A stretch of DNA of 64,000 bases, from contig NZ_FTOB01000002.1 in the NCBI RefSeq assembly GCF_900156625.1, positions 800,275 through 864,274 of the forward strand, read 5' to 3'. The notes below the pieces were generated by a model. That model saw only the letters and a program-made list of their open reading frames with translations. It had not been told where the DNA came from and searched no databases. The DNA is from Zobellia uliginosa (GTDB taxonomy: Bacteria > Bacteroidota > Bacteroidia > Flavobacteriales > Flavobacteriaceae). Each line of letters starts with the position of its first letter. Positions within the stretch are counted from its first letter, which is position 1. Position numbers and translations under genes: made by a program. Shown here piece after piece: positions 57,096 to 64,000 of the stretch.

Positions 57096-57393
57096 GGGTA
57101 AGGACTAAAGTATGGTTTATGGAAATGCTAGCCATTAGGGCAGCACCTTGATGTAACAGGGCCTAAGATACAAAAGCATTTTAAAGCGGAACCATAACCA
57201 TAGGGTAGATGGTTGTAAGGAAGGATTTTAAGGTCCTATTTTTTAAGATTTGTCCTACTTTGTAGTGTTGTTGGTCGAGTTTATGGGGCATAGCTAGGCC
57301 TAAGGCAATAATTAAGAGCTCTTTTAGTTTAATATCGAACCTACTTTGCTTTTCCAAAAAAAACGAAAAGCCTAACGATATAACTTTTGTCCC
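57096..57393. other. Intergenic region between divergent VOC and DUF6340 genes
   Basis: No gene is supported. A TAACTTTTG just before the ATG at 57394 resembles a -7 box but has one extra base, so no promoter is called. Confidence 0.35.
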
Positions 57394-58443
57394 ATGAAAA
57401 ATCTTAACCGATTGTTTTCCGCATGTGTTATCCTGCTACTTTTTTCTAGTTGTGCATCGACCAATAAACTTACGATGGGGGCTACGGAACCTGCCCGAAT
57501 AACTTTGCCTTCCAATGCCGTTCGCATTGGGGTAATCAATAGGAGTATTCCCTCCGAAGAAAATAAGGTAGTCGATAAAATTGATAAGGTCTTATCGCTT
57601 GAAGGGCTTAACCTTGATAAGGAAGGTGCCGAATCTGCGGTAACGGGGCTTTTTGATGAGCTTACCCGTAACGAACGTTTTGAGAGTATTACCATTATTA
57701 ATGATATCGATGTGCAGAGAAAAGGTTTAGGCGTTTTTCCCGCGGCCTTGAGCTGGCAAGATGTTCAGGAAATTTGTGAAGCCAATAATGTAGACGTGCT
57801 TTTTTCTTTGGAATTCTACGATACCGAGACCAAGGTGAATTATGAGGCGACTACGGTGACCATCCCCAATAACCTTGGAATAAAGGCCTCTTTGCCCGGA
57901 CATAAAGTTACACTCAATACGGCCATTAAAAACGGGTGGAGGGTGTACGACCCACAGAGTAAGCTGATCTTGGATGAATATATCGCCAATGACCATGTTA
58001 CTTCGGTCGGTTCAGGAGTCAACCCTATGAAAGCCGTTGAAGCGGTAATAGGGAGGAAGGAAGCCGTTATACAACGCAGTAGCCATATCGGTAATTCATA
58101 CGGTTACGATGTGCGTCCGTTACGCAAAAGAATTTCAAGGGATTATTTCGTGAAAGGAACCGACAATTTTGTTGTGGCCAAAAGACGTGCCCAGACCGGA
58201 GATTGGGACGGAGCTGCCGTACTTTGGGAAAAGGAAGTAAGCAACCCCGATGCCAAGGTGGCGGGTAGGGCCTGTTATAATATGGCCATCATCAATGAAA
58301 TCAACGGCGATCTTGAAAAAGCCATGGAATGGGCTTCAAAATCGTATACCGATTATAATAACTCAGAGGCCTTACGTTACGTAAACCTATTAAAATACCG
58401 TATGGCCGAGAAGCGTCAGTTAGAGCAACAACTTTCGCGCTAA
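57394..58443 (+). CDS. DUF6340 family lipoprotein
   Basis: A 349-residue lipoprotein (lipobox LFSSC). The N-terminal 200 residues look like a mixed alpha/beta domain, and the C-terminal 90 (TGDWDGAAVLWEKEV, then GRACYNMAIINEINGDLEKA) are tetratricopeptide-like helices. The family is annotated in Bacteroidetes without function. Its stop codon lies in the loop of a perfect 10-bp hairpin. Confidence 0.8.
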   Translation: MKNLNRLFSACVILLLFSSCASTNKLTMGATEPARITLPSNAVRIGVINRSIPSEENKVVDKIDKVLSLEGLNLDKEGAESAVTGLFDELTRNERFESITIINDIDVQRKGLGVFPAALSWQDVQEICEANNVDVLFSLEFYDTETKVNYEATTVTIPNNLGIKASLPGHKVTLNTAIKNGWRVYDPQSKLILDEYIANDHVTSVGSGVNPMKAVEAVIGRKEAVIQRSSHIGNSYGYDVRPLRKRISRDYFVKGTDNFVVAKRRAQTGDWDGAAVLWEKEVSNPDAKVAGRACYNMAIINEINGDLEKAMEWASKSYTDYNNSEALRYVNLLKYRMAEKRQLEQQLSR

Positions 58444-58453
58444 GCGAAAGTTG
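58429..58453. terminator. Perfect hairpin across the convergent DUF6340/photolyase ends
   Basis: CAACTTTCGC (58429-58438) pairs exactly with GCGAAAGTTG (58444-58453); the loop GCTAA contains the DUF6340 stop. It has no T tract, so it may protect or process 3' ends rather than act as an intrinsic terminator. Confidence 0.5.
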
Positions 58454-58455
58454 GT

Positions 58456-59766
58456 CTAGCTTAAGGCTTCTTTGTAGGTGCTTAAACACCGTTCGCGGGC
58501 TTCCTTATGGTCGACCATTTTATCGGCATAATCCTTAGTGTTATGTTCGGGGACCCATTTGGAGATATAGCTATGGTCCTTGTCAAATTTATCGACCTGC
58601 GTCATTGGGTTGAAAATACGGAAGTAGGGTGCGGCATCCACACCACTACCGGAGGCCCACTGCCAATTGCCCACATTGCTGCTCATTTCGTAGTCCAATA
58701 ACTTTTCGGCAAAATAGGCTTCGCCCCAGCGCCAGTCAATGAGTAAGTGCTTGCACAAAAAACTGGCCACCAACATACGTACGCGATTGTGCATATATCC
58801 GGTGGCGTTGAGTTCGCGCATTCCGGCATCGACCAGCTTAAAACCAGTTTCCCCCTTTTTCCATTTTTCAAACTCCGCTTCGTTGTTCCTCCACGATATA
58901 CGGTCGTATTTCTTTTTAAAGGCTTCATGCACCGTTCTGGGATAATGCCATAGGATCTGCATAAAAAACTCACGCCAAATCAATTCGTCCCAAAAGACTT
59001 CATTGTTTTCGGCAATGGCCTTTTTCATCATTTTTCGTATCGAAACGGTACCGAAACGCAGATGTGGACCTAAACGGGAAGTGCCGTTTTCAATGGCCGG
59101 ATAGTTCCGGGTATCCTCATACTCCGCTACCAGGGTTGGGGTAAGGGTGTAATCGGGCACCTTTATGGAAGAGGTCTCAAAGCCCGTGTCCGATAGGCTA
59201 AGATTGGGCAAGCGGGTATTTTGAACGAGATGGTCCCTATAGGTGTTGGTGTAATGGATCTTTAGGTGCTTATCGGCTTCAAAAAGCGATTTCCATTTGT
59301 TTTTATACGGGGTATAAACAATATAGGGGTCGCCATCGTTCTTTAGGATGTCGTCTTTTTCAAAAATGACCTGGTCCTTAAACGAATAAAAGCCGACCTC
59401 TTTTGAGGCTAAAAGCTCTTTTACGGCCTGATCCCGTTTTCGGGCATAGGGTTCGTAATCGTGATTCGTATACACGGCATCGATAGCATAGGTTTCAAGA
59501 AGGTTTTTAAAAACGGATTCTGCAGTACCGTAATATAGGGCAATGGAACTGTGGTTTTCATCTTGAAGGGTGTGGCGCATGGCCTGAAGGCGTTCAAAGA
59601 TAAAGGTAACGCGGGCATCATTTTTGGGGAGATTTTCAAGGATTTCCTCGTCGAATATAAAAATGGGCATAACGGTATGCTCGCCTTTCAAGGCTTCGAT
59701 AAAGCCCAAGTTATCGTCTAGGCGTAGATCCCTTCGAAACCAAAATATAGAAATTGTATCCGACAT
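58456..59766 (-). CDS. phrB: Deoxyribodipyrimidine photolyase (class I cryptochrome/photolyase family)
   Basis: A 436-residue protein: the N-terminal alpha/beta antenna domain (IFWFRRDLRLDDN) and the C-terminal FAD-binding helical domain with TGFKLVDAGMRELNATGYMH, WRWGEAYF and SNVGNWQWASG, where the last segment lies next to the FAD and carries the electron-transfer tryptophans. It repairs cyclobutane pyrimidine dimers with blue light. It follows an SDR gene after 4 bp, and that gene follows an SRPBCC gene, a light/DNA-repair neighbourhood seen in other Bacteroidetes. Confidence 0.92.
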   Translation of the reverse strand: MSDTISIFWFRRDLRLDDNLGFIEALKGEHTVMPIFIFDEEILENLPKNDARVTFIFERLQAMRHTLQDENHSSIALYYGTAESVFKNLLETYAIDAVYTNHDYEPYARKRDQAVKELLASKEVGFYSFKDQVIFEKDDILKNDGDPYIVYTPYKNKWKSLFEADKHLKIHYTNTYRDHLVQNTRLPNLSLSDTGFETSSIKVPDYTLTPTLVAEYEDTRNYPAIENGTSRLGPHLRFGTVSIRKMMKKAIAENNEVFWDELIWREFFMQILWHYPRTVHEAFKKKYDRISWRNNEAEFEKWKKGETGFKLVDAGMRELNATGYMHNRVRMLVASFLCKHLLIDWRWGEAYFAEKLLDYEMSSNVGNWQWASGSGVDAAPYFRIFNPMTQVDKFDKDHSYISKWVPEHNTKDYADKMVDHKEARERCLSTYKEALS

Positions 59767-59770
59767 AAGT

Positions 59771-60463
59771 TTAGCTTAAATTTAAGGTTGACATTCCACC
59801 GTCCACTCCCATAACCTGGCCGGTGACCCACGTACTTTTTTCACTGAGTAAAAAGACGGCGGCACTGGCAATGTCCTTGACTTTTCCGATGCGCTTTAGC
59901 GGATGTCTATGCGACATGGCCTCTATTTTTTTATCGTTGCTCAACAGGCGCTTGGCCAATGGGGTATCTACCAAGGAAGGCGCAATTACATTGACCCGGA
60001 TATCGGGTGCGTATTCTGCGGCCAATGAACGGGCAAAACCCTCAACGGCCCCTTTGGCGGCTGCGATGCTGGTGTGGTAGGGCATACCCGTACCCACGGC
60101 AACCGTGCTAAAAAGCACTATGGAACTGCCCGTGTCCATTAAAGGTAAAATAGTTTTTACCACTTTGAGCATATTGAAAAAATTGAGTTGCATGTCTGTT
60201 TCAAAATTATCTAGGGACATCATCTGAAAGGGTTTTAGGTTGATAGAGCCGGGACAGTATACAAAGCCGTGCAGTTGATCGGGAAGGGCAGTGGTGTCGA
60301 TTGTATCGTTATGGCTATCGAAAGGGAGGTGTACCGCATCGGTAGTACCTAATTGTCCGTAACTTCGAGAAGCTGCGTATACGGAATATTCGTTCTGAAG
60401 TTGCTTTGCCAATTCTAGTCCGATACCGTATGAACCACCGATCAGGAGTATATTTTTTTTCAT
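59771..60463 (-). CDS. Short-chain dehydrogenase/reductase-like protein with altered active site
   Basis: A 230-residue Rossmann protein with the cofactor loop GGSYGIG at 9-15 and a C-terminal end GQVMGVDGG. The catalytic serine S119 and lysine K137 are placed normally, but the Tyr of the YxxxK motif is replaced by I133 (TSIAAAK). It is therefore likely to have lost ordinary dehydrogenase chemistry, or to use another residue. It lies between the SRPBCC and photolyase genes in one operon. Confidence 0.85.
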   Translation of the reverse strand: MKKNILLIGGSYGIGLELAKQLQNEYSVYAASRSYGQLGTTDAVHLPFDSHNDTIDTTALPDQLHGFVYCPGSINLKPFQMMSLDNFETDMQLNFFNMLKVVKTILPLMDTGSSIVLFSTVAVGTGMPYHTSIAAAKGAVEGFARSLAAEYAPDIRVNVIAPSLVDTPLAKRLLSNDKKIEAMSHRHPLKRIGKVKDIASAAVFLLSEKSTWVTGQVMGVDGGMSTLNLS

Positions 60464-60476
60464 CTTGAGCTTAATT

Positions 60477-60974
60477 TTAAAAGGATCTAAAGTGAAGTTC
60501 CCTACTCCCGTTTTCTAGGGTACCGAAGAGTTCGATCAGTTTTTTCTCCCGATAGGAAAAAATCTGCTGTAGCTGTCGTTTGATCAAAATGGGGTGGGCA
60601 AGGCGTCCGAAAATGCCAAAGGGAATTTTGTAATCGATGATGTCTTCCATTTCCACACCACCTTCAACGGCTTTGATAAAATGTTTGTGGTGCCATAAGG
60701 TATAGGGGCCAAAACGTTGTTCGTCTACAAAGTACTTTCCTTCCTGTACATGGGTGATCTCTGTGACCCATTTGGTGGTATAGCCTTTGAAGGGGGAAAC
60801 CGTATATTGAATGATCTGGCCGGAAAACATGGGGCGGTCGTCCCCTGACAATATTTCAAAACCCATGTGTTCAGGGGTAATGATTTTTAGGTTTTTGGGA
60901 TCGGCCAGAAAAGCCCAAGCGGCTTCCGGCCTTATTGGAAGCGATTGTTTGGCGTGCAACTGATATAACTTCAT
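60477..60974 (-). CDS. SRPBCC-family protein (cyclase/cell-division-inhibitor-like)
   Basis: A 165-residue helix-grip protein from MKLYQLHAKQSLPIRPEAAW, with PFKGYTTKWVTEITHV and the long C-terminal helix REKKLIELFG. Relatives are often annotated as cell-division inhibitor or cyclase/dehydrase; neither function is shown here. The start at 60974 is chosen over an upstream Met because the extra N-terminus has no family counterpart. A -7-like TATATTTG reads toward it at 60985-60978, which would leave almost no leader. Confidence 0.8.
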   Translation of the reverse strand: MKLYQLHAKQSLPIRPEAAWAFLADPKNLKIITPEHMGFEILSGDDRPMFSGQIIQYTVSPFKGYTTKWVTEITHVQEGKYFVDEQRFGPYTLWHHKHFIKAVEGGVEMEDIIDYKIPFGIFGRLAHPILIKRQLQQIFSYREKKLIELFGTLENGSRELHFRSF

Positions 60975-61133
60975 AAGCAAATATAGGTGTATTTTGTTTA
61001 ATAAATTTGCTTTATTGATAAACAAAATAACATCATCGGTATACGACGCTGGTACGGGACTTCTTGATTTTAAATGAAATAAGGAGGATGGAATATTGGC
61101 TTTGATTTTGTACATTTCGCTCAGAACCAGATT

Positions 61134-62396
61134 ATGGGAAAGAAAAATTTGTTTTTAATATTTCTTTTTATCGGTCTATCCCTGTCGGCCCAAGAAGCTA
61201 TTAGGGAAGTAGGCGAGATGCCCGATGGCCTGTCTGAAAGTTCGGGACTCCTTTTTTTTAATGATCGCCTGATTACCCATAATGATTCGGGAAACTTGCC
61301 CGAACTGTATGAAATCGATACCCTTTCACTTACTATAAGCCGTACCGTAACCGTTGGGAACGTATCTAACCACGATTGGGAGGATATCGCCCAAGATGAA
61401 ACCTATATCTACATTGGTGATTTCGGCAATAACAATGGAACAAGGAAAAACCTGGCCATTTATCGAATTGCCAAATCCGATTATTTGACATCGAATAGCC
61501 TGATGGCCGAAAAAATTGAGTTTAGCTACGAAGACCAAACGGCTTTTGAAAACAATGGGAATAGCGATTGGGATGCCGAGGCCCTGTTTGTTATGGAAGA
61601 CCAACTGGTCGTACTGACCAAACAATGGAATACCCAGGGAACGCTAGCCTATGCCGTACCCACCGAACCCGGAAGTTATAAGGCTAAAAAACTGGATGGA
61701 TATGCTGTGGATGGTTTGGTCACGGGGGCGGATTATGACCCCGTATCGGGACAACTTTATCTTGTGGGATATAGCCCTAGTCTTTCCCCTTTTTTGTACA
61801 AGATTGATGGGGTAAGCAAAACCAAGATTTTCGAAGGGGCCGTTGAACGGTTGGAAGTAGATGTGAACCTAGCGCAAATAGAGAGTATTGCCCAAGTGGA
61901 TTCCGAAACCTATTTCATGAGTTCGGAGCGTTTTGAAAGAGCTGACCTTGGTTTTTTACTGAAGTCAAAATTATATGCGTTATCAACCGATCCTGTAGAT
62001 GCCGAAGAGGAGGAACAAGTCGAAGAGGAAGAAGAGACAGAGGAGGAAGAACAGGCAGAGCAGGAAGAGGATCAAGGGCCAATTGACGAAGGGGAAGACG
62101 AAGGCACGGTTGACCCTATAATAGGAGGGCCCGATCCGGAAACGGATGTAAGTTCGTCAGATAGACTGATACTGAAAAAGCAATTTGGCAGTCCGTTTTT
62201 GGAATATCGTTTACGTCATGACGATAGGGTTTTGGGAAGGGCTTTGTACGATGCCTCGGGCAGGCGTATGGCCTATACATTGGGCAGTCGTATCGATAGT
62301 AATTCAATAGATATTTCAGGATTAAGGACGGGACTTTATTTTGTCACATTGGTTCTGGAGAACGAGGTGCTTTCCCGGGCTTTTATCGCCCCATAA
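61134..62396 (+). CDS. Secreted beta-propeller-like protein with acidic linker and type IX sorting domain
   Basis: A 420-residue protein with a signal peptide ending in LSAQ. Residues of about 20-285 look like a propeller (VGNVSNHDWEDIAQDETYIY, DWDAEALFV). A low-complexity acidic linker rich in Glu covers about 289-325. The last 80 residues form a type IX secretion C-terminal domain (LYDASGRRMAY, ISGLRTGLYFVTL). It should be exported by the gliding/T9SS machinery and attached to or released from the surface. The propeller's substrate is unknown. Confidence 0.82.
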   Translation: MGKKNLFLIFLFIGLSLSAQEAIREVGEMPDGLSESSGLLFFNDRLITHNDSGNLPELYEIDTLSLTISRTVTVGNVSNHDWEDIAQDETYIYIGDFGNNNGTRKNLAIYRIAKSDYLTSNSLMAEKIEFSYEDQTAFENNGNSDWDAEALFVMEDQLVVLTKQWNTQGTLAYAVPTEPGSYKAKKLDGYAVDGLVTGADYDPVSGQLYLVGYSPSLSPFLYKIDGVSKTKIFEGAVERLEVDVNLAQIESIAQVDSETYFMSSERFERADLGFLLKSKLYALSTDPVDAEEEEQVEEEEETEEEEQAEQEEDQGPIDEGEDEGTVDPIIGGPDPETDVSSSDRLILKKQFGSPFLEYRLRHDDRVLGRALYDASGRRMAYTLGSRIDSNSIDISGLRTGLYFVTLVLENEVLSRAFIAP

Positions 62397-62414
62397 TATG
62401 GCTTTATTTAAGAG

Positions 62415-62446
62415 TTTGTTAACAGATTAGGAGGGGTTTATATTTA
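62415..62446 (+). promoter_or_regulatory. Candidate promoter of the DUF2911 gene
   Basis: TTTG (62415-62418), 20 bases, TATATTTA (62439-62446); a second -7-like box TAGATTTG follows at 62445-62452. The ATG is at 62477. Confidence 0.55.
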
Positions 62447-62476
62447 GATTTGTAAAAATCTAAAAATTAATTCAAA

Positions 62477-63322
62477 ATGAAAAAAATTCTATTCTTAGCG
62501 AGTGTAATGCTTGCTTCTGTTACAATGCAGGCCCAGATTGCTACACCGGCGCCGAGCCCGGCTTCTAAGTTACAGCAGACCGTCGGTTTGACCGAGGTAA
62601 CCGTTGAATATTCAAGACCTTCTATGCGCGGAAGGACGATTTTTGGAGGACTTTTGGAGTACGGTAAACTTTGGAGAACCGGAGCGAATGCCCGAACCAA
62701 AGTCACCTTTAGCGACGACGTAAAAGTTGACGGACAAGAGCTTAAGGCGGGCTCTTATGCCCTTTACACAAAACCGGGAAAAACCTCTTGGGAAGTTTTT
62801 TTCTATACGGAAGTCGATGGAGGTGGAACACCTAAAGAATGGGATGATAGTAAGGTGGCCGCAAAAACTACAGTGCAAGTGTATCAACTGCCTGTCGATA
62901 TCGAAACTTTTACGATTACATGGGACGACTTGGGTACCAACTCCGCAAATTTAGGATTGATGTGGGAAAGGACCTATGTGGCCGTGCCTGTTGAGTTTCC
63001 AACTGACAGCAAGGTAATGGCAAGTATCGAAAAGACTATGGCAGGAAGCCCTAAGGCCGACGACTACTATGCAGCCGCCGTGTATTATTCAAGTGAAGGA
63101 AAAGACATTAAGAAGGCTTCCGAGTGGATGGATAAGGCCATGTCAATGATCGAAGAGCCTGCTTTTTGGCAGTTGCGTCAGCAGTCGCTTATCCAAGCTA
63201 AATCCGGGGATAAAAAGGCAGCTATCAAAACCGCTAAAAAATCCTTGAAAAAAGCGAAGGAAGCGGGTAACGATGATTACGTTAAAATGAATACCGAATC
63301 AATCAAAGAGTGGAAGCGCTAA
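62477..63322 (+). CDS. DUF2911 family exported protein
   Basis: A 281-residue protein with a signal peptide ending in TMQAQ. The DUF2911 domain (about 30-175) includes VEYSRPSMRGRTIFGGL, GKLWRTGANA and KAGSYALYTKPG. The last 100 residues are helical and TPR-like, with many Lys. The family is widespread in Bacteroidetes, is often highly expressed, and its function is unknown. Confidence 0.9.
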   Translation: MKKILFLASVMLASVTMQAQIATPAPSPASKLQQTVGLTEVTVEYSRPSMRGRTIFGGLLEYGKLWRTGANARTKVTFSDDVKVDGQELKAGSYALYTKPGKTSWEVFFYTEVDGGGTPKEWDDSKVAAKTTVQVYQLPVDIETFTITWDDLGTNSANLGLMWERTYVAVPVEFPTDSKVMASIEKTMAGSPKADDYYAAAVYYSSEGKDIKKASEWMDKAMSMIEEPAFWQLRQQSLIQAKSGDKKAAIKTAKKSLKKAKEAGNDDYVKMNTESIKEWKR

Positions 63323-63343
63323 ACAGGCCTTTACTTTATAAGC

Positions 63344-63385
63344 TATAAAAAATCCCGGTTCCGTTACGGAGCCGGGATTTTTTTA
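63344..63385. terminator. Strong bidirectional terminator after the DUF2911 gene
   Basis: AATCCCGG, TTCCG and their complements form a 13-bp stem (63351-63363 with 63367-63379) around a 3-base loop, with A and T runs on the two sides. Confidence 0.88.
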
Positions 63386-63426
63386 TATCCTGTAAAAACA
63401 CAAAGGAAGTTGTATTTCCTTGACAG

Positions 63427-64000
63427 CTATGCGTTGGAAGATTCTATGGGCGGTTTTTTCAGTAGGCGATCGAAGCCTTCAAAAACAAGGGCCATTATAA
63501 TTACCATACCCGCACCTATAAAGTTCAACCATAAATAGCCTAGTTTTTCTTCCCCGGTAGGGTAGATGTAGATAAGGTTATAGAAGAGTACGAAAATTAT
63601 AAGTTGGGTCAACAGGGCGGCGAAAAATACGGCGTTACCCTTTACGAACTTAAAGAAAAATGCCAATAGGAAAATACCAAGTACGTTGCCGTAAAAAATG
63701 GAGCCGATAATATTCACCAGTTGGATCAAGTTGTCAAAAAGGTTGGCGATACTGGCAATGAATATGGCTATGATTCCCCATAGTAAGGTGAATCCCTTGG
63801 TGACCTTTACGTAATGGGCTTCACCCAAGTCGGCCTTCGCATTCCTCTTGTACAGGTCAAGGGCCGTTATGGTACCTAGGGCGTTCAACTCCGACGCCGT
63901 TGAAGACATGGCCGCCGAAAGAATGACCGCAAGGAGTAAGCCTATAAGTCCTTTAGGTAGGTTGTTAAGGATGAAATGGATAAAAACGTAATCCTTGTCA
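63427..64000 (-). CDS. Sodium:solute symporter, 5' part outside window
   Basis: The frame is open to the window edge (DKDYVFIHFILNNLPKGLIG, then LLLAVILSAAMSSTASELNA). Only the last 190 or so residues are present, with about five membrane helices. The AAMSSTASELNALGTITALD stretch is the SSF family's TM8 with the sodium-binding serines. It imports a small solute with sodium; the substrate (sugar, sialic acid or other) cannot be told from this part. Confidence 0.88.
   Translation of the reverse strand, partial: DKDYVFIHFILNNLPKGLIGLLLAVILSAAMSSTASELNALGTITALDLYKRNAKADLGEAHYVKVTKGFTLLWGIIAIFIASIANLFDNLIQLVNIIGSIFYGNVLGIFLLAFFFKFVKGNAVFFAALLTQLIIFVLFYNLIYIYPTGEEKLGYLWLNFIGAGMVIIMALVFEGFDRLLKKPPIESSNA

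Noticed and set aside
60975-61115. A longer start (61115) for the SRPBCC gene
   Set aside because: The extra 47 residues have no family counterpart and the -7-like box at 60985-60978 lies inside them.

Overview
The window looks like the chromosome of a marine flavobacterium of the polysaccharide-degrading, Zobellia/Maribacter-like kind. This is an inference from gene content: SusC/SusD with FecI/FecR regulation, many Cys-type sulfatases, GH95 and GH127-type enzymes, a type IX secretion C-terminal domain, DUF4290, DUF493 and DUF2911 genes, and promoters of the Bacteroidetes form (TTG, about 19 bases, TAnnTTTG). No species marker was read directly.

Layout. (1) 1-6950 (+): the end of a carbohydrate locus, with a GH95 enzyme cut by the window edge, a DUF1680/GH127-type enzyme and a Tat-exported PhoD-like metallophosphoesterase. 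(2) 7100-12435: a rhomboid protease, an AraC regulator divergent from hxlB-hxlA (the RuMP formaldehyde-fixing pair) and a stand-alone trpB. (3) 12892-21675 (+): a defence cluster in the order PLD-like protein, hsdM, hsdS, fic, hsdR, then a decayed mcrC end. A six-copy GCGCACG-T(n) array sits just before fic, and hsdS carries an in-frame palindromic insertion. (4) 21837-27827: two surface lipoprotein genes, a repeat-rich cadherin/PKD-like protein and a DNA/RNA non-specific nuclease, each preceded by a copy of the same 41-bp promoter-like element. (5) 28109-47646: an AT-rich polysaccharide utilisation locus. It holds a sigma factor, FecR, SusC, SusD, five intact sulfatases, one sulfatase relic, a DUF1080 protein and a propeller-cytochrome c protein, and it lies between two near-identical 121-bp direct repeats. 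The right repeat is next to the 3' end of tRNA-Met(CAT). (6) 47724-64000: ordinary core genes, including tRNA-Met, a class IV aminotransferase, AlgH, HU, fmt, recQ, murA, a photolyase and DUF2911, ending in a partial sodium:solute symporter.

How it fits together. The block from about 12.4 to 47.7 kb is accessory DNA between core genes. The PUL appears to be a cassette inserted beside tRNA-Met. It imports a ligand through SusCD, senses it through the STN domain of SusC, FecR and a divergently encoded sigma factor, and removes sulfate with several S1-type sulfatases. It has no recognisable glycoside hydrolase or lyase of its own, so the backbone-cutting enzymes must lie elsewhere. The hxlBA pair would suit a bacterium that releases formaldehyde from methylated algal galactans. 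Points that most deserve checking are the flanking direct repeats, the GCGCACG array before fic, the shared 41-bp element, the nonsense codon in the DUF4290 gene and the Cys-to-Asp change in MurA.
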